Positions 1 through 9,694 of a stretch of 64,000 bases of DNA are shown in pieces; position 1 is the first letter of the stretch, and each line of letters starts with the position of its first letter. The position numbers and the translations under genes are program-made. This stretch comes from an uncultured Selenomonadales bacterium (GTDB lineage: Bacteria; Bacillota; Negativicutes; Selenomonadales; Selenomonadaceae): NCBI GenBank assembly GCA_900315155.1, contig OMYB01000001.1, positions 62,001 to 126,000 of the forward strand, in the 5' to 3' direction. A model generated the notes under the pieces. That model worked only from the letters and a program-made list of their open reading frames with translations. It had not been told where the DNA came from and made no database searches.

Positions 1-608
1 ATGAGGTCCTGTACATCGCGGCTCAGATAGGTCTGGACATAGGACGAGTAAAAGAGCTGCCAGTCGATGTCGCTTTCATAAAGGGCTGGATAGCTGCCGC
101 GGTGAATCAGCTCCCATATATCGCCATGATGGTGAAAGAAGGCGCGCCGGTGGTCGATGTAGTCTGCGGTGGGAATAAAGGGGTCCGCAAAACTGACGCC
201 ATCGATTTCGCGCATCGAGAGTCCGGACAACTCCATCACTGCGATGCGCCCGGCCAGCGACTCGGATACGTGCTGCATGAGGCGGAAGGACTGCGAGCCG
301 GTCAGGTAGAAAAGGCCCTTTTCCTGCGTGGTATCGCAGGCCATTTTGATGTAGGGAAACAGCCGCTGGATATATTGCACTTCGTCCAGGATGTGTGGAT
401 AGGGATGGTTGCGGAAAAACAGGCCGGGTTCCTCCTGCGCCTGCGTCAGCAGCATCGGATCATCAAAGGTCAGGTATGGCAGGTCCGGATATTGTGCCTT
501 CAGCAGGGTAGACTTCCCCACTTGCCGCGGTCCCGTGACGAGGACCGCCTTGAACGTACGTCCCGCTTTCTGTAAAAAAGGCTCGATATGCCTGTGAATA
601 TACGACAT
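1..608 (-). CDS. AAA+ ATP-binding protein, DUF4143-type (C-terminus cut off by window edge)
   Basis: I translated this by hand; the reading frame is open from the ATG at 608 to the window edge, giving 202 residues. The N-terminal half is a P-loop ATPase: Walker A GPRQVGKST at about residues 26-34, Walker B HILDEVQ at 72-78 and a sensor LTGSQ at about 102-106. This is the layout of the large family of AAA ATPases fused to a DUF4143 domain, about 380-430 aa in full. The cellular role of the family is not established; members are common in bacterial and archaeal accessory genomes. The Shine-Dalgarno GGAGG sits 9-10 bases before the ATG, inside a large inverted repeat. The gene has its own promoter and is monocistronic as far as can be seen. 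Confidence 0.85.
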   Translation of the reverse strand, partial: MSYIHRHIEPFLQKAGRTFKAVLVTGPRQVGKSTLLKAQYPDLPYLTFDDPMLLTQAQEEPGLFFRNHPYPHILDEVQYIQRLFPYIKMACDTTQEKGLFYLTGSQSFRLMQHVSESLAGRIAVMELSGLSMREIDGVSFADPFIPTADYIDHRRAFFHHHGDIWELIHRGSYPALYESDIDWQLFYSSYVQTYLSRDVQDL

Positions 609-610
609 AA

Positions 611-663
611 AAAGCACCTCCGACGAATTTATACTTCAACTATAAATTAGCCAGAGGTGCTTT
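611..663 (-). terminator. Large imperfect palindrome: terminator-like hairpin that also covers the ATPase RBS
   Basis: Outer arms 611-620 and 654-663 are a perfect 10-bp inverted repeat; inner arms 626-633 and 641-648 are a perfect 8-bp repeat around a 7-base loop, with 5/5-base internal loops. Read on the minus strand it ends in a short U tract, so it can terminate transcripts from the oxidoreductase gene at 685-1983. Its downstream arm contains the RBS of the ATPase gene. Confidence 0.65.
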
Positions 664-668
664 GTCAA
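639..668 (-). promoter_or_regulatory. Sigma-70-type promoter of the ATPase gene
   Basis: Minus-strand -35 TTGACA (663-668), 18-bp spacer and -10 TATAGT (639-644). The predicted start is near 632, inside the palindrome, so this transcript lacks the upstream hairpin arm and leaves the RBS free. Confidence 0.65.
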
Positions 669-684
669 GTTTTTCCGTGTTTGC

Positions 685-1983
685 TCACACCTGCGTGTCG
701 TGCAGGACAGGGGCGTGGGCGGCGGAGCCGGGTTTTGTGGATGGGGCTTTTTCGTCGGCCTTTTTCTGGAGCCATTTTTCCATGGCTTCGGCGACTTTCT
801 TGGCGTCTTTGACGGCTGTTACCACGTTGTGGGCGCCGAGGACGACGTCGCCGCCGGAGAAGACGCCTTCGCGGGTGGTTTTGCCCTCCTCGTTGACTTC
901 GATGAGGCCGTGCTCGTCGGTCATGAGGCCGGTCGTCGTGCGGACGACTTTGTCTTTCGGGTCCTGGTTGACCGCGATGATCGTGCTGTCGACGCGCAGG
1001 AGCTCCGGCTCCTCCTCGCCCGTGCAATGCCCGTCCGCATCAAAATGGCGCTGGGCGAGCATCGGGCCGGCTGGTGTGACTTCCGTCGTGTGCTTTGCGT
1101 AGATGAACTCGACGCCATCCGCCTGCGCGTAGTCTGCCTCGCGCTCGCCCGAGGAGACGTCATAGTGGCGTGCGACGAGGTAGACGGTCTCCACGCCCTG
1201 GCGGATGACCGTGCGCGCCGTATCCATGGCGACGTTGTTCGAGCCGATGATCGCGACTGTGCTGCCGAGCTCGAAATCGTCCGGGTTATTCAGATAGTCG
1301 ATGGCATAATGGCAGTTGCCGTTTGTCTCCCCACGGACGCCCAGGCGGCGCGGACGCCAGACGCCCGTGCCGATGAACACGGCCTCGTAGCCGTCTTCGA
1401 ACAGATCGTCGAGATGCAGGCTGCCACCGATCGTCGTATGCGGGCGGATATGCACGCCGAGCATCTTGAGCTTTTGTTCGTACGTATCGAGGATTTCCTT
1501 TGGCAGACGGAACGCCGGGATGCCATAGCGCATCATGCCGCCGATTTTCCCCATGCGCTCAAAGATTGTCACATCGTAACCGTGCTGGGCGAGCTTCGTC
1601 GCGACCGTGAGCCCGGCCGGCCCCGCGCCGATGACGGCGACGCGCTGGCATTTGCGGGCAGCGCGCTTCATGAGACTGTATTTGTGCAGGTAGGTGTTCG
1701 AGATGTAATGCTCGATCGCCGAAATCTGCACCGCACTGCTCCCCCGCTCTTTGCCGAGGATGCAATGCCCCTCACACTGTTTCTCATGATCGCAGACCAT
1801 GGAGCAGACATCGCTCATCGGGTTGTTCTCAAACAGCATGATGCCGGCCTGGTTGCTGCGCCCCGCCAGGAACAGGCGGATCATCTCCGGGATATTGGTC
1901 TGAAGCGGGCATCCGTGCAGCATGCAGAGTGGTTCCTTGCACTGCAGGCATCGGCGTGCCTCGTGGATAACATGGACAGCCAT
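685..1983 (-). CDS. GltD-like NAD(P)-dependent FeS oxidoreductase
   Basis: A 432-aa protein of the glutamate synthase small-subunit family. An N-terminal cysteine-rich region with C12, C15, C20, C25 and C60, C64, C70, C74 would bind two [4Fe-4S] clusters. It is followed by a FAD-binding GAGPAG motif (119-124) and a second nucleotide fold beginning near GSNNVAMDTA. Relatives pass electrons between NAD(P)H and a partner: the GOGAT large subunit, NfnB, or FeS partners of anaerobes. No gltB or nfnA is adjacent, so the partner is unknown. I chose the ATG at 1983 because the AAGGGG box is 7 bases before it; the ATG at 1989 is too close. The C-terminus has a variable tail after the last recognisable helix. 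Confidence 0.8.
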   Translation of the reverse strand: MAVHVIHEARRCLQCKEPLCMLHGCPLQTNIPEMIRLFLAGRSNQAGIMLFENNPMSDVCSMVCDHEKQCEGHCILGKERGSSAVQISAIEHYISNTYLHKYSLMKRAARKCQRVAVIGAGPAGLTVATKLAQHGYDVTIFERMGKIGGMMRYGIPAFRLPKEILDTYEQKLKMLGVHIRPHTTIGGSLHLDDLFEDGYEAVFIGTGVWRPRRLGVRGETNGNCHYAIDYLNNPDDFELGSTVAIIGSNNVAMDTARTVIRQGVETVYLVARHYDVSSGEREADYAQADGVEFIYAKHTTEVTPAGPMLAQRHFDADGHCTGEEEPELLRVDSTIIAVNQDPKDKVVRTTTGLMTDEHGLIEVNEEGKTTREGVFSGGDVVLGAHNVVTAVKDAKKVAEAMEKWLQKKADEKAPSTKPGSAAHAPVLHDTQV

Positions 1984-2040
1984 GGTCATTCCCCTTTTCC
2001 ATCAAAAATTTCCTGCTATCATCATACCCTGTCAGGGGCG

Positions 2041-2083
2041 AAAAAACAAGAAGGCACCCCCTATATCATCACAGGGGATGCCT
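2041..2083 (-). terminator. Rho-independent terminator after pflA
   Basis: Stem 2052-2061 with 2074-2083 (one G-U pair), followed on the minus strand by a T-rich run at 2041-2050. Confidence 0.8.
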
Positions 2084-2101
2084 ATATTTATCCTTTATGG
2101 A

Positions 2102-2830
2102 TTAGCAGAAGACGTGCCGGTCTGGCAGGGGCTCCTGCAGCGTATGGGTGAATTCGTTGGTTTCTGCCGAGGAGGGGGCGGGCACGTCGAGGAGGTCGTA
2201 GTCCCAGCCGAGTTCCTGCCATTTGCGGATGCCCATCGTGTGGTACGGGAGTACCTCGATATCAACGTGGCCTGGCAGGGTGTTCACGAGGTGGATGAGC
2301 GCGGCCTGGTTCAGGGCGTCGTCCGTGAACCCCGGGATGAGGACATAGCGGATGGTCGTGCGCTTTCTTTCCGCGAGGAGGCTGAGGTTCTCGCGGATGG
2401 TCGTGAAATCGCCTTTCGTGAGCTTCGCATAGGATTGCGGGGTCGCCCCTTTTAGGGAGAACAGCACGTGGTCCGTGTCGTGCAGGATCTTTGCGATGTT
2501 CTCGCGCGGCGCCCAGCCCGATGTGTCGATGGCCGTGTGGATGTCATGCTCATGGCATCGGGCAAAGACCTCGGCCACGAAGTCCGGCTGCTGCAGGGGC
2601 TCGCCGCCGGAAATCGTGATGCCGCCGTCGGGGCGGTAGAATTCCGCGTAGTCGAGCACTTCTTTGACGACCGCGTCGGCCGTAATCGTCTTTTCTCCCC
2701 TGCCCCAGGTGTCCGGGTTATGGCAGAAGGCACAGCCGAGCGGACAGCCCGAGAGGAACAGCACGTAGCGGATGCCCGGGCCGTCGACGGTGCCGAACGT
2801 CTCGCGCGAGTGCCAGTAGCCGGTCACCAT
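2102..2830 (-). CDS. pflA: Pyruvate formate-lyase-activating enzyme (radical SAM)
   Basis: A 242-aa radical SAM enzyme with the canonical CxxxCxxC cluster motif at C29, C33 and C36 and the PflA-typical TVDGPGIR segment just before it. It uses S-adenosylmethionine and a reduced [4Fe-4S] cluster to generate the glycyl radical on PflB. Length is normal for the family. The start codon overlaps the pflB stop by one base (TGATG), so the two are translationally coupled, and a strong terminator follows. Function is confident from motif plus neighbour. Confidence 0.96.
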   Translation of the reverse strand: MVTGYWHSRETFGTVDGPGIRYVLFLSGCPLGCAFCHNPDTWGRGEKTITADAVVKEVLDYAEFYRPDGGITISGGEPLQQPDFVAEVFARCHEHDIHTAIDTSGWAPRENIAKILHDTDHVLFSLKGATPQSYAKLTKGDFTTIRENLSLLAERKRTTIRYVLIPGFTDDALNQAALIHLVNTLPGHVDIEVLPYHTMGIRKWQELGWDYDLLDVPAPSSAETNEFTHTLQEPLPDRHVFC

Positions 2831-5061
2831 CAGACGGCCTCGTAGAACGTGCGGCTGATGACTTCCTGCTGATGCGCACGGTCGAGCTTGATGAAGTGCA
2901 CGGCATAACCAGAGACGCGGATCGTCAGCTGCGGGTACTTCTCCGGATGCTCCATGGCATCCTCGAGCACGGCGCGGTCGAGCACGTTGACATTGATGTG
3001 ATGTGCCTCATAGCCGCTGTAGCCATCAAGCATCGCCGTGAGGTTGTGGATGCGCTGCTCCTTCGTCTTGCCGAGGGCGCCTGGGATGATGGAGAACGTG
3101 TAGGAGATGCCATCGCGGCAGTCATCGTAGGAGATGTGCGCAATGGATTTCATGGCAGCTAAAGCGCCGCTCTTGTCACGGCCGTGCATCGGGTTCGCGC
3201 CAGGAGCCAGCGGCTCGCCGATCTTGCGGCCATCCGGCGTGGACCCCGTTTTCTGCCCGTACATGACGTTCGACGTAATCGTGAGGACGGAGAGCGTCGG
3301 CTCGGCATCGCGGTACGTCTTGTGCTTGCGCAGATCCGTGATGAACTCATGCGTGAGCTCGTGGGCGAGCTCGTCGACGCGCGGGTCGTTGTTGCCGAAT
3401 TTCGGGAAATCCCCCTCGACCTGGAAGTCCGTCGTGACACCGAGCTCGTTGCGGACCGGCGTGACCTTTGCATACTTGATGGCGCTCAGGGAGTCGACGG
3501 CCACGGACAGGCCGGCGATGCCGAAGGCCATGAGCCGCTCGATCTTGCTGTCGTGCAGCGCCATCTGACCGGCCTCGTAGGCGTGCAGGTCATGCGAGTA
3601 GTGGATGACGTTCATCGTATCGACATAGAGACCGGCAAGCCACGAAAGGACGCGGGAGTAGTTGGCGCGGACCTCGTCGTAGTCAAGGACGCCCTCTTTC
3701 GGCAGCGGCATAGTCGGTGCGAGCTGCTCGCCCGTCTTCTCATCCTTGCCGCCGTTGATGGCGAGCAGCAGGGATTTTGCCACATTCGCGCGCGCGCCGA
3801 AGAACTGCATCATCTTGCCGATCTTCATGGCCGAGACGCAGCACGTGATGCCGTAGTCATCGCCGTAGACCGGGCGCATGACCTCATCGTTCTCGTACTG
3901 GATCGCACTCGTCGCGATGGAGATATGTGCCGCGTAGTCTTTGAAGCCCTGCGGCAGGCGTTTCGACCAGAGCACCGTGAGGTTCGGCTCCGGGGAGGGG
4001 CCGAGGTTCTCGAGCGTATGGAGGATGCGGAACGAGTTCTTCGTGACGAGCGTGCGTCCGTCTTCACCCATGCCGCCGATGGCCTCCGTGACCCAGACCG
4101 GATCGCCGGCGAACAGCTCGTTATAGGCCGGCGTGCGCAGGAAACGCACCATGCGCAGCTTGATGACGAGCTGGTCGATAAGTGCCTGTGCCTCGCGCTC
4201 GCAGAGCTGACCAGCTGCGAGGTCGCGCTCGATGTAGATATCGAGGAACGTCGAGACGCGGCCGATGGACATCGCGGCGCCATTCTGCTCCTTGACCGCA
4301 GCGAGATAGCCGAAATACAGCCACTGGACGGCTTCCTTGGCATTGCGCGCCGGCTCGGAAATATCAAAGCCATAGCTCTCTGCCATCTTCTTCAGGTCGC
4401 CGAGGGCGCGGATCTGCTGCGCGATCTCGTCACGTGCGCGCATCGTCTCGAAATCCATCGGGCGGCCGAACATTTCCTCTTTGTCCTGCTGTTTCTGCTC
4501 GATGAGGCGGTCGACGCCGTAGAGGGCGACGCGGCGGTAGTCGCCGATGATGCGGCCGCGGCCGTAGGCATCCGGCAGGCCCGTGAGCAGGCCGAGGTGG
4601 CGTGCCTTGCGCATCTGCGGCGTGTAGAGATCAAAGACGGCCTCGTTGTGCGTGCGGACATATTTCGAGAAAATCTCGTTGATTTCCGGGCTCACATGGT
4701 AGCCATAGGCCTCCGCAGCCTGCTTGGCCATGCGCAGGCCGCCGTTGACGATGAGGCCGCGCTTCAGCGGTGCGTCGAGCTGCAGGCCGACGATGGTCTC
4801 ATGTGCCTTGTCGATGTAGCCCGGGCCGTGCGACGTCGTCGTGGAGACCGTCTCCGTATCGACATCGAGCACGCCGCCCTTCTTGCGCTCCTCGGCCATG
4901 AGCTCCATACAGCGGTCCCATACGGCCTTGGTATTATCATCTGGTCCCATAAGGAAGTCTGCATTTCCTTCGTACGGCGTGTAGTTTTTCTGAATGAAGT
5001 CACGCACATCGATCTGCGTCTGCCATTTCCCCGGTTTGAAACCATTCCAATTCTTGTTCAA
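2830..5061 (-). CDS. pflB: Formate C-acetyltransferase (pyruvate formate-lyase)
   Basis: A 743-aa protein, the usual PFL length. It converts pyruvate and CoA to acetyl-CoA and formate in anaerobic mixed-acid fermentation. The active-site cysteine pair is C407-C408 (ITCCVS) and the glycyl-radical motif RVSGY lies near the C-terminus (Gly about 718). The start is a TTG at 5061, placed 6 bases after GGAGGG at 5068-5073; there is no in-frame ATG nearby. This true PFL is distinguished from glycerol/diol dehydratase-type glycyl radical enzymes by the double cysteine and the PFL-type activator. The promoter and 5' hairpin are listed separately. Confidence 0.97.
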   Translation of the reverse strand: MNKNWNGFKPGKWQTQIDVRDFIQKNYTPYEGNADFLMGPDDNTKAVWDRCMELMAEERKKGGVLDVDTETVSTTTSHGPGYIDKAHETIVGLQLDAPLKRGLIVNGGLRMAKQAAEAYGYHVSPEINEIFSKYVRTHNEAVFDLYTPQMRKARHLGLLTGLPDAYGRGRIIGDYRRVALYGVDRLIEQKQQDKEEMFGRPMDFETMRARDEIAQQIRALGDLKKMAESYGFDISEPARNAKEAVQWLYFGYLAAVKEQNGAAMSIGRVSTFLDIYIERDLAAGQLCEREAQALIDQLVIKLRMVRFLRTPAYNELFAGDPVWVTEAIGGMGEDGRTLVTKNSFRILHTLENLGPSPEPNLTVLWSKRLPQGFKDYAAHISIATSAIQYENDEVMRPVYGDDYGITCCVSAMKIGKMMQFFGARANVAKSLLLAINGGKDEKTGEQLAPTMPLPKEGVLDYDEVRANYSRVLSWLAGLYVDTMNVIHYSHDLHAYEAGQMALHDSKIERLMAFGIAGLSVAVDSLSAIKYAKVTPVRNELGVTTDFQVEGDFPKFGNNDPRVDELAHELTHEFITDLRKHKTYRDAEPTLSVLTITSNVMYGQKTGSTPDGRKIGEPLAPGANPMHGRDKSGALAAMKSIAHISYDDCRDGISYTFSIIPGALGKTKEQRIHNLTAMLDGYSGYEAHHINVNVLDRAVLEDAMEHPEKYPQLTIRVSGYAVHFIKLDRAHQQEVISRTFYEAV

Positions 5062-5082
5062 GATTTTCCCTCCTGCAACATC

Positions 5083-5158
5083 GGTGCAAGCACGAAAAAG
5101 ACGCTACCCTGCACCTCGGTGATGTACTCATTATACTCACCTGGGCGGGCAGCGTCAA
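5083..5158 (-). promoter_or_regulatory. pflB promoter and 5' UTR stem-loop
   Basis: Minus-strand -35 TTGACG (5153-5158), exact 17-bp spacer and perfect -10 TATAAT (5130-5135). The predicted start is near 5123. A stem-loop follows at once in the leader (arms 5083-5088 and 5110-5115), which could stabilise the mRNA. I see no clear operator. Confidence 0.8.
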
Positions 5159-5274
5159 TCCAAATTGTCACACTCTTTCGTTAAAACTTCAGTTATAGTA
5201 CCTGATACTAAACAGAAACCGAATTCCTATGGCATAGTTTCTTACGATTGAGCGTCTTGAGGCGATGTACCAGC

Positions 5275-6153
5275 TCAGCAATAGACCTCCAAGGCCTGCG
5301 GTATCGTCTGAATCTCGAGCGGCAGCATCGGCCCAATTTCGCCGTCGAGGTCACTCTGGAGCTCCACGGACGAGCTGATGCGGAAATGGCGCGACTGGAT
5401 GTGCAGCACGTGCTCGTGGTGATCCACGGGCTTGCCCGCGATCAGGTCAGCCGAAATCTTCATGATCTGCGGCACGCTGCATTTCTCTACAGCGAGCAGG
5501 TCGAGGCGGCCGTCGTCGACACGGGCCGTGCTCGCGACATTCTTCATCGAGCCGACCGTCGCGCTGTTGATGACGACAAAAAGGTAAGCCTCTGTCTCAT
5601 ACGTGGCCTCGTCGGCCTCGATCTTGAGCGGCAGCGAGCGGAACTTCGGCAGTTCGCCGACGCCGCGGATGTAGTATGCCATCTTGCCGAGGGCATTCTT
5701 CATGCGTACGTTGACCTCATGGGCGATACCCGTCATCATGCCGGCGCTCGCCACGTTGATGAAGTAGGTGTCCCCCACTTTCCCGAGGTCGACGCGGCGC
5801 GTGCGGCCGTCGCGGATCGTATCGAAGTACTCCTCCAGGTTATCGTTGATGTGGAGATTCGTCGCAAAATCGTTGGACGTGCCGCTGCCGAGGATGGCGA
5901 GCGGCAGGTCGAGGTGTGCCTGGCGCATGAGGTTCACGACCATGTGCACCGTGCCATCCCCGCCGGCGGCGATGATGCCGTCGGCATGCGCCGTCTCCGC
6001 AAAATCCGCAAAGAAGCCGCGGTTATCCTTCCGCGTGCGGTACGGGATCACCATGATGTTGCGTTTCTGGAAGGCGGCAATGATGCCGTCGAGTTTTTTC
6101 TTGAAAGCGGCATGCCCCGAGACCGGGTTATATGCCAGGATCAGTTTTTTCAC
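5275..6153 (-). CDS. Diacylglycerol/lipid kinase family protein (YegS/BmrU type)
   Basis: A 292-aa protein of the DAGK catalytic family. The nucleotide-binding GGDGT motif is at 64-68, and a GSGTSNDFA segment near 86-94 matches the conserved second motif. The family phosphorylates lipids such as diacylglycerol, recycling it to phosphatidic acid, or related substrates; the exact substrate cannot be read from sequence. It starts with GTG, 7 bases after a full AGGAGG box. It is the last gene of a likely prfC-flippase-kinase transcript (39-bp gap to the flippase gene). Confidence 0.85.
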   Translation of the reverse strand: MKKLILAYNPVSGHAAFKKKLDGIIAAFQKRNIMVIPYRTRKDNRGFFADFAETAHADGIIAAGGDGTVHMVVNLMRQAHLDLPLAILGSGTSNDFATNLHINDNLEEYFDTIRDGRTRRVDLGKVGDTYFINVASAGMMTGIAHEVNVRMKNALGKMAYYIRGVGELPKFRSLPLKIEADEATYETEAYLFVVINSATVGSMKNVASTARVDDGRLDLLAVEKCSVPQIMKISADLIAGKPVDHHEHVLHIQSRHFRISSSVELQSDLDGEIGPMLPLEIQTIPQALEVYC

Positions 6154-6191
6154 CGTTCAGCCTCCTTAGGCTTTCTATACGCGGATGGGCT

Positions 6192-7889
6192 TTATGCTGC
6201 CGTCTTGAACACACCGAGCTTGCGGAATACACGGATGAGCACCTTGCCGAGCATCGGCATATGGCGCAGATCCTCCTCATGCATGCCGCCGATGAGCAGC
6301 ATGACGACGAGATCGACCGCGCAGCCAAAGAACACGGCACCAAACGTCGAGATGGCGCCGATGCCCCACCAGGCCATGGTCCAATCGTAGAAGTAGTAGA
6401 CGCCGACAGCCATGACACCGGCGGCGAATACCGTCTTGGCAAGCTGGGGCAGCTCCATGCGGTAGCCGAGGAACTTCCAGATGAAGAACAGGTTGATGAC
6501 GGCGGCCACGCCCATGTCGGCTGCCGTCGCCCATGCCGAGCCCATGATGCCCAGCCACGGAATAGCCGTGAGGTTCCAGTTCAGGATGACCTTGGCCGCC
6601 GCTGCGAGAATCATGTTGACCATCGGGATGGTCGGATGACCGAGGCCCTGCAGGATAGCCGTCGAGACCTGATGCAGGCCGAGCAGCACGATGCTGACGG
6701 CCGAAATCATGACAGCAGGACCTGCGCCCGGCGCATTGTAGATGAGGCTCGAAATCGGCGTCGCGAGCACGAATACGATGACAAAAGCCGGGAAGCAGAC
6801 GATGTTCGAGATACGCACGGACATCGAAGTGGTCTCGAAGATTTTCTTCTTGTCGCGCAGCGCACGGGCCTCCGAGATGACCGGCACGATGCTCATGGCC
6901 ATCGACGCCGTGATGATGCACGCGAGGTTGACGAGCGGCACAGCCATGCCCGTGAGGTAGCCGAACAGCTCCGTTGCCTCGTGCACGCTGTAGCCTGCGA
7001 CCTCGAGGCGCTGCGGCACGATCATGAGGTCGAGGTTCGATACGACCGGCAGCATGAGGCTCGATGCCGAGACCGGCAGCGAGAGCTGGAAGATGCGCTT
7101 GACGATCTTCCACGTCGTTTCCTGCGCCACGTCCGGATTCGGTTTCAGCTCCGTACCGTAGTCGCGCGCGATGTCGCGGTCGAGACGCCAGTGGTAGTAG
7201 ACGAGAACGATGAGGCCCGTCACCGCGCCGGCGAGGGCACCGAGCGAGGCACCGGCCGCCGCCCAGTCGAGGCCCCACGGCAGCAGCAGGTACGCGAGCA
7301 GGATCATCGTGATGACGCGGAAAATCTGCTCGACAATCTGCGAAACCGCCGTCGGCGTCATACGCTGCCAGCCCTGCAGATAGCCGCGGGAGCTCGCGAG
7401 CAGCGTGACAAAGAAGACCGTCGGTGCAAGCACAACGACCGCCTTATACGCCCGCGGGTCCCGGATGAATTGAAAATCGATAAGCCACTCTGCCGAGAAA
7501 TAGGTCAGCAGCGAGAAGATGAGGCCGGATATGACCATGAAGCCCATCGAAATATGGAAAACACGCCGCGCGCCGTAGATATCCTTCAGCGCCACGCGTT
7601 CTGCCGTAATGATCGAGATGGCGACGGGCACGCCGGCCTGCGAGACCGTCATGGCAAAGAAATAGATGGGAAATGCCATCTGGTAAAGGCCGATACCTTC
7701 GCCGCCCAGGATACGGGAGACGAAAATCCAGTTCAGGGAACCGATGACCTTGACGACGAAGCCCGCGATGGTCAGGATGACTGTGCCCTTGAGGAAGGAT
7801 TCGCCCTTGCTGGACTTTGCCTCTGCCACAGCTGGTTCCGGCTGGTCCGGTACCGGTTTTTTTTCGTTGATATCAGATATGGGAAACAC
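6192..7889 (-). CDS. Polysaccharide/lipid flippase, SpoVB/MurJ-like (MOP superfamily)
   Basis: A 565-aa polytopic membrane protein with a soluble, proline- and charge-rich N-terminal tail of about 30 residues, followed by roughly 14 hydrophobic segments. The opening segment with WIFVSRILGGEGIGLYQ is typical of the SpoVB branch of the oligosaccharide flippase family. Members flip lipid-linked cell-wall or polysaccharide precursors. In this bacterium it could be a MurJ-type lipid II flippase or act on a surface polysaccharide; sequence alone does not decide. The GTG start at 7889 is poorly supported by an RBS and is uncertain. It lies 38 bases downstream of prfC. Confidence 0.82.
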   Translation of the reverse strand: MFPISDINEKKPVPDQPEPAVAEAKSSKGESFLKGTVILTIAGFVVKVIGSLNWIFVSRILGGEGIGLYQMAFPIYFFAMTVSQAGVPVAISIITAERVALKDIYGARRVFHISMGFMVISGLIFSLLTYFSAEWLIDFQFIRDPRAYKAVVVLAPTVFFVTLLASSRGYLQGWQRMTPTAVSQIVEQIFRVITMILLAYLLLPWGLDWAAAGASLGALAGAVTGLIVLVYYHWRLDRDIARDYGTELKPNPDVAQETTWKIVKRIFQLSLPVSASSLMLPVVSNLDLMIVPQRLEVAGYSVHEATELFGYLTGMAVPLVNLACIITASMAMSIVPVISEARALRDKKKIFETTSMSVRISNIVCFPAFVIVFVLATPISSLIYNAPGAGPAVMISAVSIVLLGLHQVSTAILQGLGHPTIPMVNMILAAAAKVILNWNLTAIPWLGIMGSAWATAADMGVAAVINLFFIWKFLGYRMELPQLAKTVFAAGVMAVGVYYFYDWTMAWWGIGAISTFGAVFFGCAVDLVVMLLIGGMHEEDLRHMPMLGKVLIRVFRKLGVFKTAA

Positions 7890-7927
7890 CGCCCTATATG
7901 GTATTTGCGGATTTTAGCAAAATTCCG

Positions 7928-9553
7928 TTAAGCTTCTTTCTTATCGAAGGGAACGTGGTTCAGGAGCAGGTTCGGGTTGTTGTCAAGAATCCAGCCCAGT
8001 GCCCACTCGTTGCTGACGAGCAGCACCGGGTTCTCGTGACGGTCGTAGACGAACATGCCACGGTCTGCACCCTTGAGCGATGCCGGCGTGACCTCACTGC
8101 CGTCCTCCCAGGCCATCCAGCGGGCGACCTCGAACGGCTGCATCGTCATCTCGATGTCGACGTTGTACTCCTTTTTCAGGCGGTACTCGAGCACCTCGAA
8201 CTGCAGCGTGCCAACCGTACCGACGATGTAAGAATCCATGCCGGCACCGGCCTGGCGGAAGAGCTGGATCGCACCTTCCTGCGTGAGCTGCTCGATGCCT
8301 TTGACGAACTGCTTGCGCTTCATCGTGTCCTTCGCCTGCACGCGCGCGAATTTCTCCGGCGGGAACACCGGGAAATCGGCGTATTTGAACTTATGGTTCG
8401 GCATGCAGATCGTATCGCCTATACCGAAGATACCTGGATCGAAAAGACCGACGATATCCCCCGGATAAGCCGTGTCGATGATCTGGCGGTCCTGTGCGAG
8501 GAACTGCTGCGGCTGGGCAAGCTTGATCATCTTGCCGCTGCGCTCATGCCAAACCTCCATGTTGCGCTCGAACTTGCCCGAGCAGATACGGATGAAGGCA
8601 AGGCGGTCGCGGTGTGCCGGGTTCATGTTTGCCTGGATCTTGAACACGAAACCGGAGAAATCCTCGTCGTCCGGTGCGATAATGCCATCGGAGGACTGAC
8701 GCGAACGCGGCTCCGGTGCGAGACGGATGTACTCCTCGAGGAAGTCCTGCACGCCGAAGTTCGTCATGGCCGAACCGAAGAACATCGGGGTGAGGTCGCC
8801 CTCGTCGACGCGCTTCTGGTCGAATGTCTCGCCAGCTTCGTTGAGCAGCTCCAGGTCCATCTGCAGCTGCTCCCAGGCATCCTCGCCGATGCGCTCGACG
8901 ACAGCCGGGTCCTCCGGGTCATATTCATCGGCAATGCGCGCCTGCTGGCCATGCGACGTATCGCTGGCGAAAAGAAGGACCTTCTTGCGGCGGCGGTCAA
9001 AGACGCCCATATACTGGCCGTCCTGGCCGATCGGCCAGTTCATCGGATAGGACTGCATGCCGAGCACGTTCTCGATTTCGTCCATGAGGTCCAGCGGGGC
9101 CTTGCCGAAATGGTCGAGCTTGTTGACGAACGTAAAGATGGGAATACCGCGCTGCTTGCAGACCTTGAACAGTTTCTTCGTCTGCGCCTCGACGCCCTTT
9201 GCGACATCGATGACCATGACCGCGCTGTCCACAGCCATGAGCGTGCGGTACGTATCCTCCGAGAAGTCCTGATGGCCCGGCGTATCCAGGATGTTGATGC
9301 GGCAGCCATCGTAGTCGAACTGCAGCACCGAGCTCGTGACCGAGATACCGCGCTGCTTCTCGATCTCCATCCAGTCGGACACGGCATGCCGCTGCGTCTT
9401 GCGGGACTTGATGGATCCCGCGAGATGGATCGCTCCGCCGTACAGCAGGAGTTTCTCGGTCAGCGTCGTCTTACCGGCATCCGGGTGGGAGATGATGGCA
9501 AACGTGCGGCGCTTCTTTATTTCCTTATCGAGTTCATCGGTTAAAGCTGACAA
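7928..9553 (-). CDS. prfC: Peptide chain release factor 3
   Basis: A 541-aa translational GTPase. G1 is SHPDAGKTT, G3 is DTPGHQDF and G4 is NKLD, with the RF3-typical insert around GAIHLAGSIKSRKT. RF3 recycles RF1/RF2 from the ribosome after peptide release. The start is TTG at 9553 with a TCCTCC-complementary SD 9 bases upstream; the next in-frame ATG would remove the G domain. RF3 is absent from many Firmicutes but present in this clade. First gene of a probable three-gene transcript. Confidence 0.95.
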   Translation of the reverse strand: MSALTDELDKEIKKRRTFAIISHPDAGKTTLTEKLLLYGGAIHLAGSIKSRKTQRHAVSDWMEIEKQRGISVTSSVLQFDYDGCRINILDTPGHQDFSEDTYRTLMAVDSAVMVIDVAKGVEAQTKKLFKVCKQRGIPIFTFVNKLDHFGKAPLDLMDEIENVLGMQSYPMNWPIGQDGQYMGVFDRRRKKVLLFASDTSHGQQARIADEYDPEDPAVVERIGEDAWEQLQMDLELLNEAGETFDQKRVDEGDLTPMFFGSAMTNFGVQDFLEEYIRLAPEPRSRQSSDGIIAPDDEDFSGFVFKIQANMNPAHRDRLAFIRICSGKFERNMEVWHERSGKMIKLAQPQQFLAQDRQIIDTAYPGDIVGLFDPGIFGIGDTICMPNHKFKYADFPVFPPEKFARVQAKDTMKRKQFVKGIEQLTQEGAIQLFRQAGAGMDSYIVGTVGTLQFEVLEYRLKKEYNVDIEMTMQPFEVARWMAWEDGSEVTPASLKGADRGMFVYDRHENPVLLVSNEWALGWILDNNPNLLLNHVPFDKKEA

Positions 9554-9592
9554 TCTATTTTATCCTCCCAAAGTCAAACAATATCAACCTAC

Positions 9593-9622
9593 ATTCTAGC
9601 ACAACCATGGCTTCTCCCGCAA
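9593..9622 (-). promoter_or_regulatory. Probable promoter of prfC
   Basis: Minus-strand extended -10 TGCTAGAAT (hexamer 9593-9598) with a TTGCGG -35 at 9617-9622, 18-bp spacer. Confidence 0.5.
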
Positions 9623-9694
9623 TATACTTTCACGTCCATAAAAATGTGCCTGTCAGAAAATCGTCTCCTGTGACAGAAATATCGGTAAACCATG

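Noticed and set aside
5159-5185. CRP/FNR-like half site TGTGA upstream of the pflB -35
   Set aside because: No symmetrical second half is present at the required spacing.
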